This document shows, piece after piece, positions 48,206-63,348 of a DNA stretch of 64,000 nt. The notes beneath the pieces are model-generated. The model searched no databases. It was not told the DNA's origin and saw only the letters and a list, made by a program, of their open reading frames with translations. The position numbers and the translations under genes are program-made. This stretch comes from Proteromonas lacertae (lineage: Eukaryota > Sar > Bigyra > Opalinata > Proteromonadidae), in contig NGBS01000872.1 in NCBI GenBank assembly GCA_002245135.1, positions 481,742-545,741 of the forward strand. Reading direction: 5' to 3'. Position 1 is the first letter of the stretch. Each line of letters begins with the position of its first letter.

Positions 48206-51200
48206 ATGAACGACGCTTCAGACACTGATACAGATGAAGAAGACTTAGTATATTTCATTTGAAATATTTTTATTAGAATGCAATCATTGATAGAGATTTA
48301 ATGGCTATGAGCGATTCAGATAGTGATGCTGATAATAATATTAAAGAAAATGAGATAAATAAACAGGATTATCAGGAAGAAAGCGTTTATGATTTAGAAT
48401 CTTTTAAACAGCTTCTTAGTCATCATAAAATGACAATTCAAAATATGGAATCAATTCGTCAATCTATGGATGAAACAATAAAATCTCTGACAATAGATCC
48501 ATCATATTTAAGTCAATCAAGACCACCTACATCATCTCCCTTAGTTTCAGATCAGTCTTCTATTCCAAATCCTTCTCCATTAATCCACGAATCTAAAAGT
48601 GAATCTAAATATGATAATGAAACAAAAGAGAATTTGTCAATCAAAACAAATGAAATAACTATGAATAATAACAATGATTTAGTAATTAGTTTACCTTCAC
48701 CTAAATATTCACCTTCAATATCGAATAGTAATAATGATAATAGAGATATACAATCAACAGTAAACACAAATGCAACAAAATTACCATTAAATATCTCTCC
48801 AATTGGAACTCCATTAATTCAATCATTATCCACATCACCTATCGATTTATCTAAAATACCACCAGAAATAAAAGAGAGTGAAGTTAATGAAAATGATATG
48901 AAAGTTAATGAAAAATATGAAAAATTAATAAAAGAAGAAAATAAAAAATATGATGAAGTGTCAAAAGAACAAGAAAATATTAGATTAATGATGATTGAAG
49001 ATAGAATGTCTTCTATGTTAAATATGGCACGAATGCAAGAAGAATTAGAATTAGAATTTCAAAAACAAAAAGAAGGAACAAAAAAAGTGAAAAAGAATGA
49101 TGAAGATTTGAAGATAAAACTAGAAAAAAGACAAGAGAAAGTGAATGAAAGGATGAAATTGGAGAATAAAAATGCAATTATAATTCAAGTATAATAATAT
49201 TTATATATTAATAATTATTATATAGAAATATGCAAGGAGATTTTTAGCCAATTTATTAAAAAAGAAACTAAAAGTGAAGAGAATAAATAATATGGCAACT
49301 AAAATAGAAAGTTGGTTTAGAGGAAGAAAAGTACATAAGAAATATATAGTAATGAGAGATAAATACAGAGCAAAGAAAGCAGAAGATAAAAAGAGGAAAG
49401 AATTAGAAAAGAAAAAATGTTGGAAGAAGAAGAAAAGAAAAGGAAAATGGAAGAAGATAGAAAAGTATAAGAATAATTATTATTATAAAAATAGAAATTA
49501 ATAATGCAGAGAAGAAAATTAACGAATATTCAATTTCAACAACATGCACAAAAGAATCTTTTATCAACAACAGTTCAACCAAGTGTTGTTCCTTCAATAA
49601 AGACAAATATAGAAGAGAATGAAGAAGAGAAAGATAATAAACCAACATTGTTAATACCAAAATCTCCAATTCATATTGAAAAGAAAGAAGAAAAGAAGAA
49701 TATTGAAAATGAAGAAGATGATAATGATATTAGTGTTACAACAACAATAGTGGAAACAACTCAAGTAATAAAATTATCACCAATAAAGATGGAGGAGATT
49801 AAAGAAGATATAAAGAAAGAAGAAGAGAATGAAATTGATAGTGATTTTGAAGAAATTAATAGTGATGAAGAAATTGATTATTTTCCAAAGACTGCATTTA
49901 AATTACAAAGGACTGAATTTAATTATGAGAAAGAATTGGAGATAGTTAATGAAGAATTAAAATCAATTCATAAGGATATGAAATATGATGATGATGTAGT
50001 TGTTAAAGTGATTAAAGATATAGAAAATGAGAAAAGTACAAAGGAAAAAAGAATGAAAGAATATAAGGAAAATCTGATAAAAGAAAAGAGTAAAAGAAAT
50101 AATGAAATAAAATACCAAATCCAGAGAATTTTGTTGGTTATTATCAAATGAATATAAACAAATATAAAAAGTGGTTAGAAATTGACTCAAAAATTAACAC
50201 AAAAGAACCACCAATATCATCACAAATAGAAGAAGATCAAAAGAAAAATACAGAAAAAAAGATAGGAAAAAATAAGAATAATAATGATGATGATCCAAAT
50301 GGAATAATACTAGACACAATAGATGAGAATTTATATAGAATAAAATTAACTACTGAGAATATCAAAAAGTATAAATAATGTATTTATATATTTATTTAGA
50401 TTTGTAATATTGAGCATTGTGTAGAATTAAGATCATTAATATTAAATAACAATGAAATCAAAGAAATAATAAACCTAAATTACCATCCATATCTTGAAGA
50501 ATTAGAATTAAATGATAATGGAATTGCATCGCTTAAAGGAATAGAATATTGTTCAAATTTGTTATATCTTTCATTAAATATTAATAAAATATCATCGTTA
50601 AATGGAATAGAAAACTGTAAGAATTTGAAAACTTTATCTGTAAATAATAACAAAGTGTTAAATGATATATCAAAAGTGGTGAATTGTCATAATTTAACAT
50701 ATCTTTCATTGTATATATATATAATCATTTATGTTTACATTTTATAGGTCACAAAACAATATATCATCTATTCCAGAAGATTTTTTCCAAAATTTGCCTT
50801 TACTAAACACACTTGATTTATCCAATAACAAAATTAAAGAGATCAAAGGAATTGAGAATTGTAGATATCTTTATGTATGAATTATGTATGTTTATTATTA
50901 ATTAGTCACTTATTCTTTCTAACAACAGATTTAATAAGTTTCCAAGTAATATAATATCAACAGTTCTGCATGATATTTGGTTGAATCAAAACCAATTACA
51001 AGAATTAATAATCCCTGAAAATTGTTATTTACCTTCATTACAGATACTAAAAGTAGGAGATAATCAAATTCAAAAAGTAAATGGTTTAGAGAATAGTCCA
51101 AATATTACTTCCTTTGATGTTTCATTTAACGAAGTATTAATATATATTTGTATACTTATCAATTAGATAAACAGTGAATTTACATTTTTAACATCACTCC

Positions 51201-53281
51201 ATCAGTTAAGAATATTAAATATGAATGACAATCCTTGTGACAGTAATAACAACCCATTGTTAAGAATGAATATTCTCAAATACTGCTTATCATTAACTGA
51301 GATTAACCTTGAACCAATCAATATATATGAGAGATTATCAGCATTATTATATGTATATTAATTATTAAATATTCATTTAGTATATTCCTAAATCATCTGA
51401 TTTTTATAATTTAATGTTTTCTGATGATATTAAGAATAGCAAATCTTTAGAAACAATCGATGTAAGAGTTCATCTTTGTCAGAAATGTAATTATATTACT
51501 TTACAACCACCAGAATCACCTTCTCTAAATCAATGTCCACTTTGTTATGGAAATAATACGTTTGTATTTACTGATAAGACAATAAATAAATTCAAATATT
51601 TATTAGATAAGTATAACTTTGAAAATATGAAAAATATACCATCATTTTATTCTTCGTTATATCAAATCATTCAAAGTCAATCCATTCAAAGAGAAAAATT
51701 CTTTTATTCATATAAGGGTAGAATTTTGAAAGAAGAAGTGAAGTATAATGAATTAGAACCTCATCCAAATGATGTCAATACAGAAGAAAGAAAGAAAAAA
51801 GTAGAAAAAGTAAATGAAATTGTTAAAAATGAATTAAAACTTAAATTAGATCAAGTATATATAATACTGCTAATATTATTATAGAATTTAAAATTCTCTA
51901 AATTATTAAAAGGTCATTATTTAAAAATGAAGTTGTTAAACAACCCAAGAGAAAAAGACTTTAACAGATATTATAATATTGTAAAACCAAACACTAAATA
52001 TATCGAAAAGAGAGAAATTAGTAGTGCATTAAAAATACAAATGTTGTGGAAGAAATATTGTATTTATTTCTATTATTGTTATGTAAATAGACAAAACAAG
52101 TAGAGAGAGTAAACTAAACAGAAAGAAAAAAGAAAGCGCTATAATAATACAAGTATTTATATAGTAATAGAATCTATTTTATATAGAAAAATTACAGAGG
52201 TTCAAAAGTAAGACATTCCAAAAACAATCCAATCATATTATGGATGAAAATACGAGAAGAGAAAGCGAAATTAATTCAAAGAGTATATAGAGGTTTTCAC
52301 ATAAGAATAACGCTTAAAAGAATAAAAGAACAATCAAAGTATTATTTTTATATTGTAATGTATTTAGATTCAAAGATGATGAAGAATATCCAGAATTTAA
52401 TTTTGATGAATTCATGGATGATATATTAAGATCTAAACCAACACCAACTCATAATAATGTACAACAACAACAGTTAGCAGAAGATGAAGAAGTAGAAGAA
52501 GAAGAAGAATATAACAATACATCAACAATGTCAAATAAACTACCTTCAGTAAATTATAATCCAAATAGATCTCCATTGAAAGCAACTGAACCTGTTTATA
52601 TTTCACCAAGACCTTCTGCATTACCTCCATTGAATCTTGAAACAACAGGAAATCTAAGTGGAAGATCAAATTCAGCTCCTGATTCTGTTGATAAAATGTC
52701 TGAACCAGCTTCATCTGTTTCAAAACTTGTATATTCAATTAGAATTATCTATATTCTTTAGTCAACTGGAAGAAATAGAAGTAAGCAAGCAGAAATCATG
52801 AAAATTATGGAGGATTGGAATATTAGTGATTATAAAACAGCAGAAGCGATATATAAAAGAAAAAAGAAGATGAAAGATTTAGAAAATGCAGATGAGCTTA
52901 ATAAAAAATACAATGATCCAAAATACAGATACAATAAATTAATAGGAGAAGTGAAGAAAGCAGATGTACATGATACAAGAACTTCAAAAATGTATATAAA
53001 TAAATAATAAAAACAAATAGGAGAACTAACAAAGTAAAACCAGCTTGGGTTACTCCACCAAGTTCAAGAGATAGTGGAAGTAAAGTAGATATTGGAGAAA
53101 GCTTTGAATATACAGAGAGTAGAGAAAAGAAAGAAAAATTTATGTTTCCTCCTCCAAGCCAGAAGACTTTTAATGAATTTGAATGTATTATAGGAAATAT
53201 GTATAAAGTCATTATTTTTCTATTCTACTTAGATCAAATAGAAATAAGAATATGAAAACACAGAAAAAGAAAAGGAAGTAA
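48206..53281 (+). CDS. LRRIQ1-like leucine-rich repeat and IQ motif protein
   Basis: Large protein (about 1,500 residues) similar in layout to LRRIQ1, a ciliary LRR/calmodulin-binding protein. It has an acidic coiled N-terminal half with an IQ motif (NAIIIQKYARRFLANLL, 49175-49255). Then come leucine-rich repeats (LRSLILNNNEIKEI, LEELELNDNGIASL, LLYLSLNINKISSL, LNTLDLSNNKIKEI). A cysteine pair block follows (HLCQKCNY...CPLCYG), then further IQ motifs (AIIIQKNYRG; KLIQRVYRGFHI). Many GTAT...TAG introns of 28-40 nt. Three A-runs (49412-49417, 50109-50112, 50364-50368) each need one more A to keep the frame. Exons after the last LRR are less certain. Confidence 0.72.
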
Positions 53282-53434
53282 TAATTAATTCTTTAATTTT
53301 TTAGTTAATTCATATATTGTTTATTATTATTCCCAAATCAATAAAAGAGTTAAATAACAAAATACAATAATATATTTAAAATGTCTCTCAACTACTATTA
53401 TTATTATTATTATTATATGTTTATATTAATATAT

Positions 53435-56366
<2,932 letters not shown>

Positions 56367-56457
56367 ATATAATAATAATAATATGTTTTTAAATATTGTT
56401 TTATTAATGGGTTTTTATAACAATTCACAAAGAAAATAAATACAAATAATATTTCAA

Positions 56458-57515
56458 TTATAGTTTTAATGTTTCGATTGTCCAATTCCATAATTCTTCT
56501 TCAGCTTGATTTGTACATTTTTCAGATGGAGTTAAGATTGAATGACCACTGTATATACCAAATCCATCCATTAATAATTGTAAATAATACCATTTTGGTG
56601 AAAATGGATAACAATAAACACTCACATATTCTCCACCTTCTATCTCATCACTCGTTGCTGCATATACTGAACTAGCACATCCTTGTTCAGGAGTTAAGAT
56701 TATATAAGGCAAGATTTTTTGCATTAAAGCAGGTCGATTTCGCCAGATATTGGAACTTGATACACCTGGATGAACAGCTACTACTTTCACATGACTATTA
56801 CCTTCTAATCTCAATCGACGTTGTAATTCAAATGTAAATAATGTCTATTAAAAATACATTATATTCATATTTATACCATTGCATATTTAGATTCACGATA
56901 ACTTGCAGCATATGTTCCATTCGCAGATTCTTTGAAATTACCACTTCCTAAACGATGAATTACAGATGAGAAATTGATTATTCGACCATTCTTTGACTTC
57001 TTTATTGTCGGAAGAAGTAAATATGTCAATAGAAAATGAGACTAAAACATTTTATTATTATCATCTATAATTATACCATATAGTTAGATTGGAAAGCTGT
57101 TTCAAATCCATCTTCAGTCATTGTACCAGATGTTGTAGAACCTGCATTGTTTATCAAGATTTCTAAACTATCATATTTTGATTCATAACTTTTCACAAAC
57201 TCTCTCACACTTTTAAAACTGTTCAGATCAATCTTCATTGCACAGATTGAACCATTCTTTTCGTTGATCTCTTTCTTTAATTCACTCACTACTTCTTCAG
57301 CTCTATCAGTATAGTATGTGTTATATATTTATACTTTTCCATGTTCCTGCATGCAATTATCACATTCACACCTAATTGGATTAACTTCTTAGCAGTTTCT
57401 TTACCAATTCCTGAATTACCTCCTGTTATCACTGCTCTTGCTCCTTCTATCCATGGTTCAACATCATATTTCTATAACTAACAATAATAAAATATACTTT
57501 CACACAACAATTCAT
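56458..57515 (-). CDS. short-chain dehydrogenase, retinol-dehydrogenase-like
   Basis: 310 residues, five exons on the minus strand (introns 26, 32, 35 and 32 nt). Starts MNCCVKKYDVEPWIEGARAV; then TGGNSGIG (NADP-binding), NNAG, INFSSV, and the catalytic YRESK (Y-x3-K). The two Cys after Met could anchor it to membranes. The 5' part lies within the left arm of the large inverted repeat, so a second, partial copy appears at 63349-64000. A more diverged paralogue is at 60284-61345. Substrate is unknown; short-chain aldehyde/retinol-type is the usual call for this arrangement. Confidence 0.85.
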
Positions 57516-58712
57516 TCTTTTCAGAGAGTAAGTTCAATCGAACAAAAGAATTGTTAACAGATCTTTATCGAATAAAATGTTTGGCTATATCCAAAAATGC
57601 AATATACCCATAATTGAAGTGTTATATAATACAAAATAGCAAAGATAACATAAATTATAGATGAAAATGTGTTATATGAAGTTAAAGCAATGATAAATAA
57701 TGTTATTTGTTGATAAATAGTATATTGAATGTGTTATTTAAAGTCAATCACTTATCTTCGCCAAAAGAAATGAAGATTTATAACTATTGTGGGTATATTT
57801 ACATCATAAGTGCATTAAGACACTATACAAGAGACTATGAAATGACAATTCTGTTTGTTACTTCAAGAGAAAAGAGTGAGATTTATCAACTCTTGTTAAA
57901 GAAGCGAGATATGAAATCAGTATATTCTACATGATTTATGTAATATGAAATAGTGTAACAGACTGATTTTGAAAAGCAATAGTGTAATTTTAGTAAAGAA
58001 TATGAAATTATTGAAAAGTATGAGAAATAGAATATGTTACTATGGTTATGATGAAGAATATTATGAGGTATTTAATGATGGAAAAGTGAAAGAATTCAAA
58101 AAGAAAGTAATAAATTGGAAGATATTTAGTTCAATTACGAAAATACTATATCGAATGAATGAAAATCATTTAATGATTGAAGATGAAGTATTAGATTCAA
58201 GTGTAGGAACATTACCATTGTATATATAACAATATTAAAGATATATAATGAATTAGATTGAAATTATTATTACTATCAAATCGAGTAAAGAATCAGAATA
58301 ATGCAAAGACGAAGAAAATGAAAGAGAATTTGTTGAAAGAAATAAATCGAATAAAGAGAGAGAATAAATCTTCATGTATTGAAGAAGAAGAAGATGATGA
58401 TGATGATGAAGAAGAGTTAATGGAGTTTCCAGAATTAGAAGAAGATGAAAATAATAATGAGGTAAAAGAAAAAGTAAGTGAAGAAAGAGATAAAGAAATG
58501 GAAGAGAGATGGGAAATTCGAAGTGAAAGTACAATTCATAATAATAGTAATAATGAAAGTAAAAACAAAATATATGAGTTCTTCAATATTCAGAATGAGA
58601 TGAATAGTAAATATCCCCCTTTGACTGAGGCATTATTGAAATTTCACAATACTAAGATGATAAAAGTATAAAATTAAGTAAAACTGTGAGTTTATTTGAT
58701 TGTTTTGTTTGT
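56863..58712 (+). repeat. left arm of large inverted repeat
   Basis: Pairs with 62152-64000 in reverse orientation. Positions x and 120864-x match through the aligned stretch I compared, from 58712/62152 inward to the window edge. Two small indels in the right arm shift the sum by one near the end. The inner boundary is sharp: homology stops at ...GTTTTGTTTGT. The outer boundary is not seen because the window ends. Confidence 0.9.
57661..58671 (+). CDS. unknown protein in the left inverted-repeat arm
   Basis: 299 residues if a 40-nt first intron starting GTTAAAG is accepted, then introns of 34 and 37 nt. Includes IYNYCGYIYIISALRHYTRD, a basic helical middle, an acidic run (EEEEDDDDDEEELMEFPE) and ends KFHNTKMIKV. 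No family recognised. An identical copy lies on the other strand at 62193-63203. The first intron is the weakest part of the model. Confidence 0.5.
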
Positions 58713-58831
58713 TAATACAATAATAAGGAAAATGAATAAATAATTATTATTAAAGTTAAGTTAATCTGAATATTTAGAAGGAGATATTTCACCTTTCAAT
58801 CTCACTATATTCAAACATACAAATACATATA

Positions 58832-60127
58832 TTATCTAGTAATAATAAATAACATTGATGATAATACGTATGGAAGAAAATACACTACTAAAAATACGAA
58901 ACATAGCATGTAATACACCTTTATTATATTTCTACAATATTCCTTGAATACTTTTTCTGATTTACAGTAATAGTCAGTTGTTTTTATATTTTCACACTAC
59001 AAATAATATATAAAAAATATAATATATACATTATTTTCAGAAGAACAACAATATTCATATGATTTAGTAACATTTCCTACTAATCCATCACTTAAATATA
59101 ATAAATAGAATGTAAATAACACAAATAAAAAACATATCCATATTATTGTATGACAATAACAATTATCTTTCAATCTAAATATCAATCGATGTGTAAAACA
59201 TATCATCATATTAACTACAATGAAAAAAATTGATACTACTATGAAAATTATAACATATTTCTGTGAAATGAAATCATATTCTATTCTTCCTCTTTTCTTC
59301 AATAACACAATACATACAATTAATGGAATAATTGGACATATATTTAAAACAATAAAATCAATCATTCTAATATATTCTAATTTCCTTAAATACTTTAATG
59401 ATGTATTACTTATTGGTAAAAGTATTTTAGAGTAATTCACCAACTCATGCTTTGATTCTTGTTTTGTTCTGATCATTGTCTGAGTAGATAAAAAAAATCC
59501 TACTTGTAGAAACGCATGCAAAATACAAAACACTAAAGAATTTAATAGATATTTACCAGTTGTTATATTATAATAATAATCAAATTCTTTAAACGGATTG
59601 TCACAATTAATTTCTTTTATAAATGCTTCACACTATTCATTATTAATATAATTATATCTAAATACTTGATTAGATAAAGTAGCATTACTAAAACAACACA
59701 ATTTCACTGTATTTTCAATATTTTCGTTATCATATTGGTTTAATCCAATAATTAACGGAAGACCAATAAAAAGAGTGGATAGTATTCTAATAAAAATAAT
59801 AATCTTAAATAATACGAATTTGCATTTAGGCAACAATCTTTTGTTTCTGTTAAATGAGATGCTACAGTTGCATTAAATAATGCAAGCATTATTACATAGC
59901 ATATATACACAATAGTCGCAATTCTATCTAAATCAGAAAACAGTGAATAACCAAAGTTTTCATTCTTATCTTTTAAATCTAAATACTGTGGAAGAATAAT
60001 AAACGAACAACACTACTCAATATATTTTGGTAGGTAATACAATTTGAAGAAAAATATAAAAATATTGGCAAAATGATCTAGCACTATAAGTTTTAATACA
60101 TTCGACACCAACTGATATTTGAGTCAT
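58832..60127 (-). CDS. multi-pass membrane protein, unknown
   Basis: 382 residues, six exons on the minus strand (introns 28, 29, 33, 24 and 33 nt), in the spacer of the inverted repeat. Starts MTQISVGVECIKTYSARSFC. Roughly six to seven hydrophobic segments, such as FIVLNICPIIPLIVCIVLL and YVIIFIVVSIFFIVVNMMI, separated by short Asn/Cys-rich loops (CCFSNATLSNQ, YEYCCSSENN). Ends with a hydrophobic helix (VFLVVYFLPYVLSSMLFIIT). No family recognised. Confidence 0.6.
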
Positions 60128-60283
60128 TCGAAAATAAAGAAAAACAAATAATAAAGAATTTTAATCCGTTTCAAAATTTGAACATTCTCTATAGCTCAAC
60201 AAGTATTGTATTTTTATCGATTTAATTACTGGAACAATATACAAAAAACAATTAATATACAAAATGAAAAATAATAACATAAT

Positions 60284-61345
60284 TTATAATTCCGAACTTA
60301 TATCTAGCTTCTTTAAAGTCCAATCCCATAATTCATTCTCCAATTTATTAGTACATAAACTAGAAGGGTTCATTTTGCAATATCCACAATAAATACCAAA
60401 AGTATCTGATAATTTCTCAATTGTCTCACTGCCTGGAACTATTGACATATAAACACTGATATATTCCCCACCATTAATTTCATCACTGGTAGCTGCATAA
60501 ACTGAACTAATACATCCTTGTTTTGGTGTTAAAAACATATAATTCACTATTGTTTTGTATATCAAAGACCAATTTCTCCATATATTTGATCCAACAGCAC
60601 CTGGATTGACAGCTACTACTTTTATATTATTATTACCTTTCAATCGTAGTCTACGCTGTAATTCGAAAGAGAATAAAGCCTGTTTATTAATATAATAATT
60701 AACAATTCATTTATACCATTGCTAATTTCGATTCACTGTATATATGAGGATGATTACCATTACAAGCGGTTATATATTCACCTTTAGCATGTCTATGCAT
60801 AACTGAAGATAGGTTTACTATCCTAGCATTCTTAGATTTCTCTAAAAGTGGTAATAATAAATGAGTTAATAGAAAATGACTCTATCATTATAAATATTTA
60901 GCAATACCAGATAGTTCACTTGAAATACTTCAGCATTTCTATCTTCTGTCATATTTGTAGATTTATCTAAACCTGCATTATTCACCAATATATCTAATGA
61001 ATTATATTTCTTCATAAATGTATCTACAAAGCTTCTAACAGATTTGAAAGAAGATAAATCTAATTGTAATGCATCAATTGAACCATTATTTTCATTTATA
61101 TCCTTTCTAAGCTCTTCTAAAGCAGATTTTGCTCTACTATAATAAATAAAGAATTACCTTTCAGTATTTCTACATGCCATTACTACATGTACACCTTTTT
61201 TAAGTAATTCTCTTGCCGTCTCCTTACCTAAACCACAATTTGATCCTGTAACAATTGCAGTACATCCTTTAACCCATGCTTCAGTTTCAAATGCCTACAT
61301 AAAAATAAAATAAACTTAATATATTACTCTTAAACAACAATTCAT
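60284..61345 (-). CDS. short-chain dehydrogenase, paralogue of 56458-57515
   Basis: 313 residues, five exons (introns 33, 24, 26 and 37 nt; the last ends CAG). Starts MNCCLR, then WVKGCTAIVTGSNCGLGKET (cofactor site), VNNAG, YSESK (catalytic Tyr-Lys), and a C-terminus parallel to the paralogue (GCISSVYAATSDEINGGEYI, ENELWDWTLKKL). The shared MNCC start and intron positions show a common origin. It lies in the unique spacer of the inverted repeat, so it was not part of the recent duplication. Confidence 0.85.
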
Positions 61346-62192
61346 GTCAATATGATGATATTTTGATTGAGATTACTAAAAATTAATCCGTTTTAAGAAT
61401 TCTAAAATAAAATTACAATTTTCAAGAACTATTGTCCAAAGCTGCAACTCATTTTCTAGCATATCCTCAGTATATGTCATAAGCATCATTTACCTTATTC
61501 AAAGTATCATTATCAGATTAGATATTTAGAATCTGAAAAGAAAAGTGCTTATGATGGTATTTGAATACATTGTAGTACAATGGTTGATTAATAGATTAAA
61601 TATAATGCAAAAGATCGAAAATGGTAGTATGTATAGCAAAAATCTAATCTTTCTTATTTTCTCAACTTATAAATGATTCTATATTCTATTGATTCACATT
61701 AGAATAAATAGATAATAATAATAATATCACATTCTAATACTCCTACCAAATCCTTTATATAACTGAATATTTTCTATATATTAAAATAATCATATATACT
61801 TCTCTGTGTAAATCACCATTTATGAAATAATCTGTGTAAATATAACACATATCTTTCTCAATTACACTGTCGTTTAGTATTACTATATTTAGATCTCTTA
61901 GTTTTTTTAAATTTTAATTTACCTTTCTGAATTAGATGTTGAGATCATTTCTTTTCTAATCAATACATTACCTTCATGTTTAACTAAACAAACTTTCTTA
62001 TTACCATGATTTCAAAGATGATGATAATAAAAATGATAATTGAATAAAACAATGACAAATATACCCGCAGGTTTGATAAATGTAGTAATGTTCATAATAT
62101 TTTGAAAGATCTATAATTTCCATAATCTATGACTTATTCTTTAATACACACACAAACAAAACAATCAAATAAACTCACAGTTTTACTTAATT
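61346..62192. other. intergenic, right part of inverted-repeat spacer
   Basis: 847 AT-rich bases upstream of the dehydrogenase paralogue; the last ~40 lie in the right arm (from 62152). No gene is recognised. Short frames near 61560-61700 are too weak to support. Confidence 0.35.
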
Positions 62193-63203
62193 TTATACTT
62201 TTATCATCTTAGTATTGTGAAATTTCAATAATGCCTCAGTCAAAGGGGGATATTTACTATTCATCTCATTCTGAATATTGAAGAACTCATATATTTTGTT
62301 TTTACTTTCATTATTACTATTATTATGAATTGTACTTTCACTTCGAATTTCCCATCTCTCTTCCATTTCTTTATCTCTTTCTTCACTTACTTTTTCTTTT
62401 ACCTCATTATTATTTTCATCTTCTTCTAATTCTGGAAACTCCATTAACTCTTCTTCATCATCATCATCATCTTCTTCTTCTTCAATACATGAAGATTTAT
62501 TCTCTCTCTTTATTCGATTTATTTCTTTCAACAAATTCTCTTTCATTTTCTTCGTCTTTGCATTATTCTGATTCTTTACTCGATTTGATAGTAATAATAA
62601 TTTCAATCTAATTCATTATATATCTTTAATATTGTTATATATACAATGGTAATGTTCCTACACTTGAATCTAATACTTCATCTTCAATCATTAAATGATT
62701 TTCATTCATTCGATATAGTATTTTCGTAATTGAACTAAATATCTTCCAATTTATTACTTTCTTTTTGAATTCTTTCACTTTTCCATCATTAAATACCTCA
62801 TAATATTCTTCATCATAACCATAGTAACATATTCTATTTCTCATACTTTTCAATAATTTCATATTCTTTACTAAAATTACACTATTGCTTTTCAAAATCA
62901 GTCTGTTACACTATTTCATATTACATAAATCATGTAGAATATACTGATTTCATATCTCGCTTCTTTAACAAGAGTTGATAAATCTCACTCTTTTCTCTTG
63001 AAGTAACAAACAGAATTGTCATTTCATAGTCTCTTGTATAGTGTCTTAATGCACTTATGATGTAAATATACCCACAATAGTTATAAATCTTCATTTCTTT
63101 TGGCGAAGATAAGTGATTGACTTTAAATAACACATTCAATATACTATTTATCAACAAATAACATTATTTATCATTGCTTTAACTTCATATAACACATTTT
63201 CAT
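62193..63203 (-). CDS. unknown protein, second copy in the right arm
   Basis: Exact mirror of the gene at 57661-58671, with the same three introns and identical sequence where compared. If both arms are real, the genome carries two identical copies facing each other. The caveat about the first intron applies here too. Confidence 0.5.
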
Positions 63204-63348
63204 CTATAATTTATGTTATCTTTGCTATTTTGTATTATATAACACTTCAATTATGGGTATATTGCATTTTTGGATATAGCCAAACATTTTATTCGATAAA
63301 GATCTGTTAACAATTCTTTTGTTCGATTGAACTTACTCTCTGAAAAGA

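Noticed and set aside
7126-50368. Programmed +1/-1 ribosomal frameshifting at the homopolymer slips.
   Set aside because: No shared slippery heptamer, no stop codon next to the slips, and both signs occur; error is simpler.
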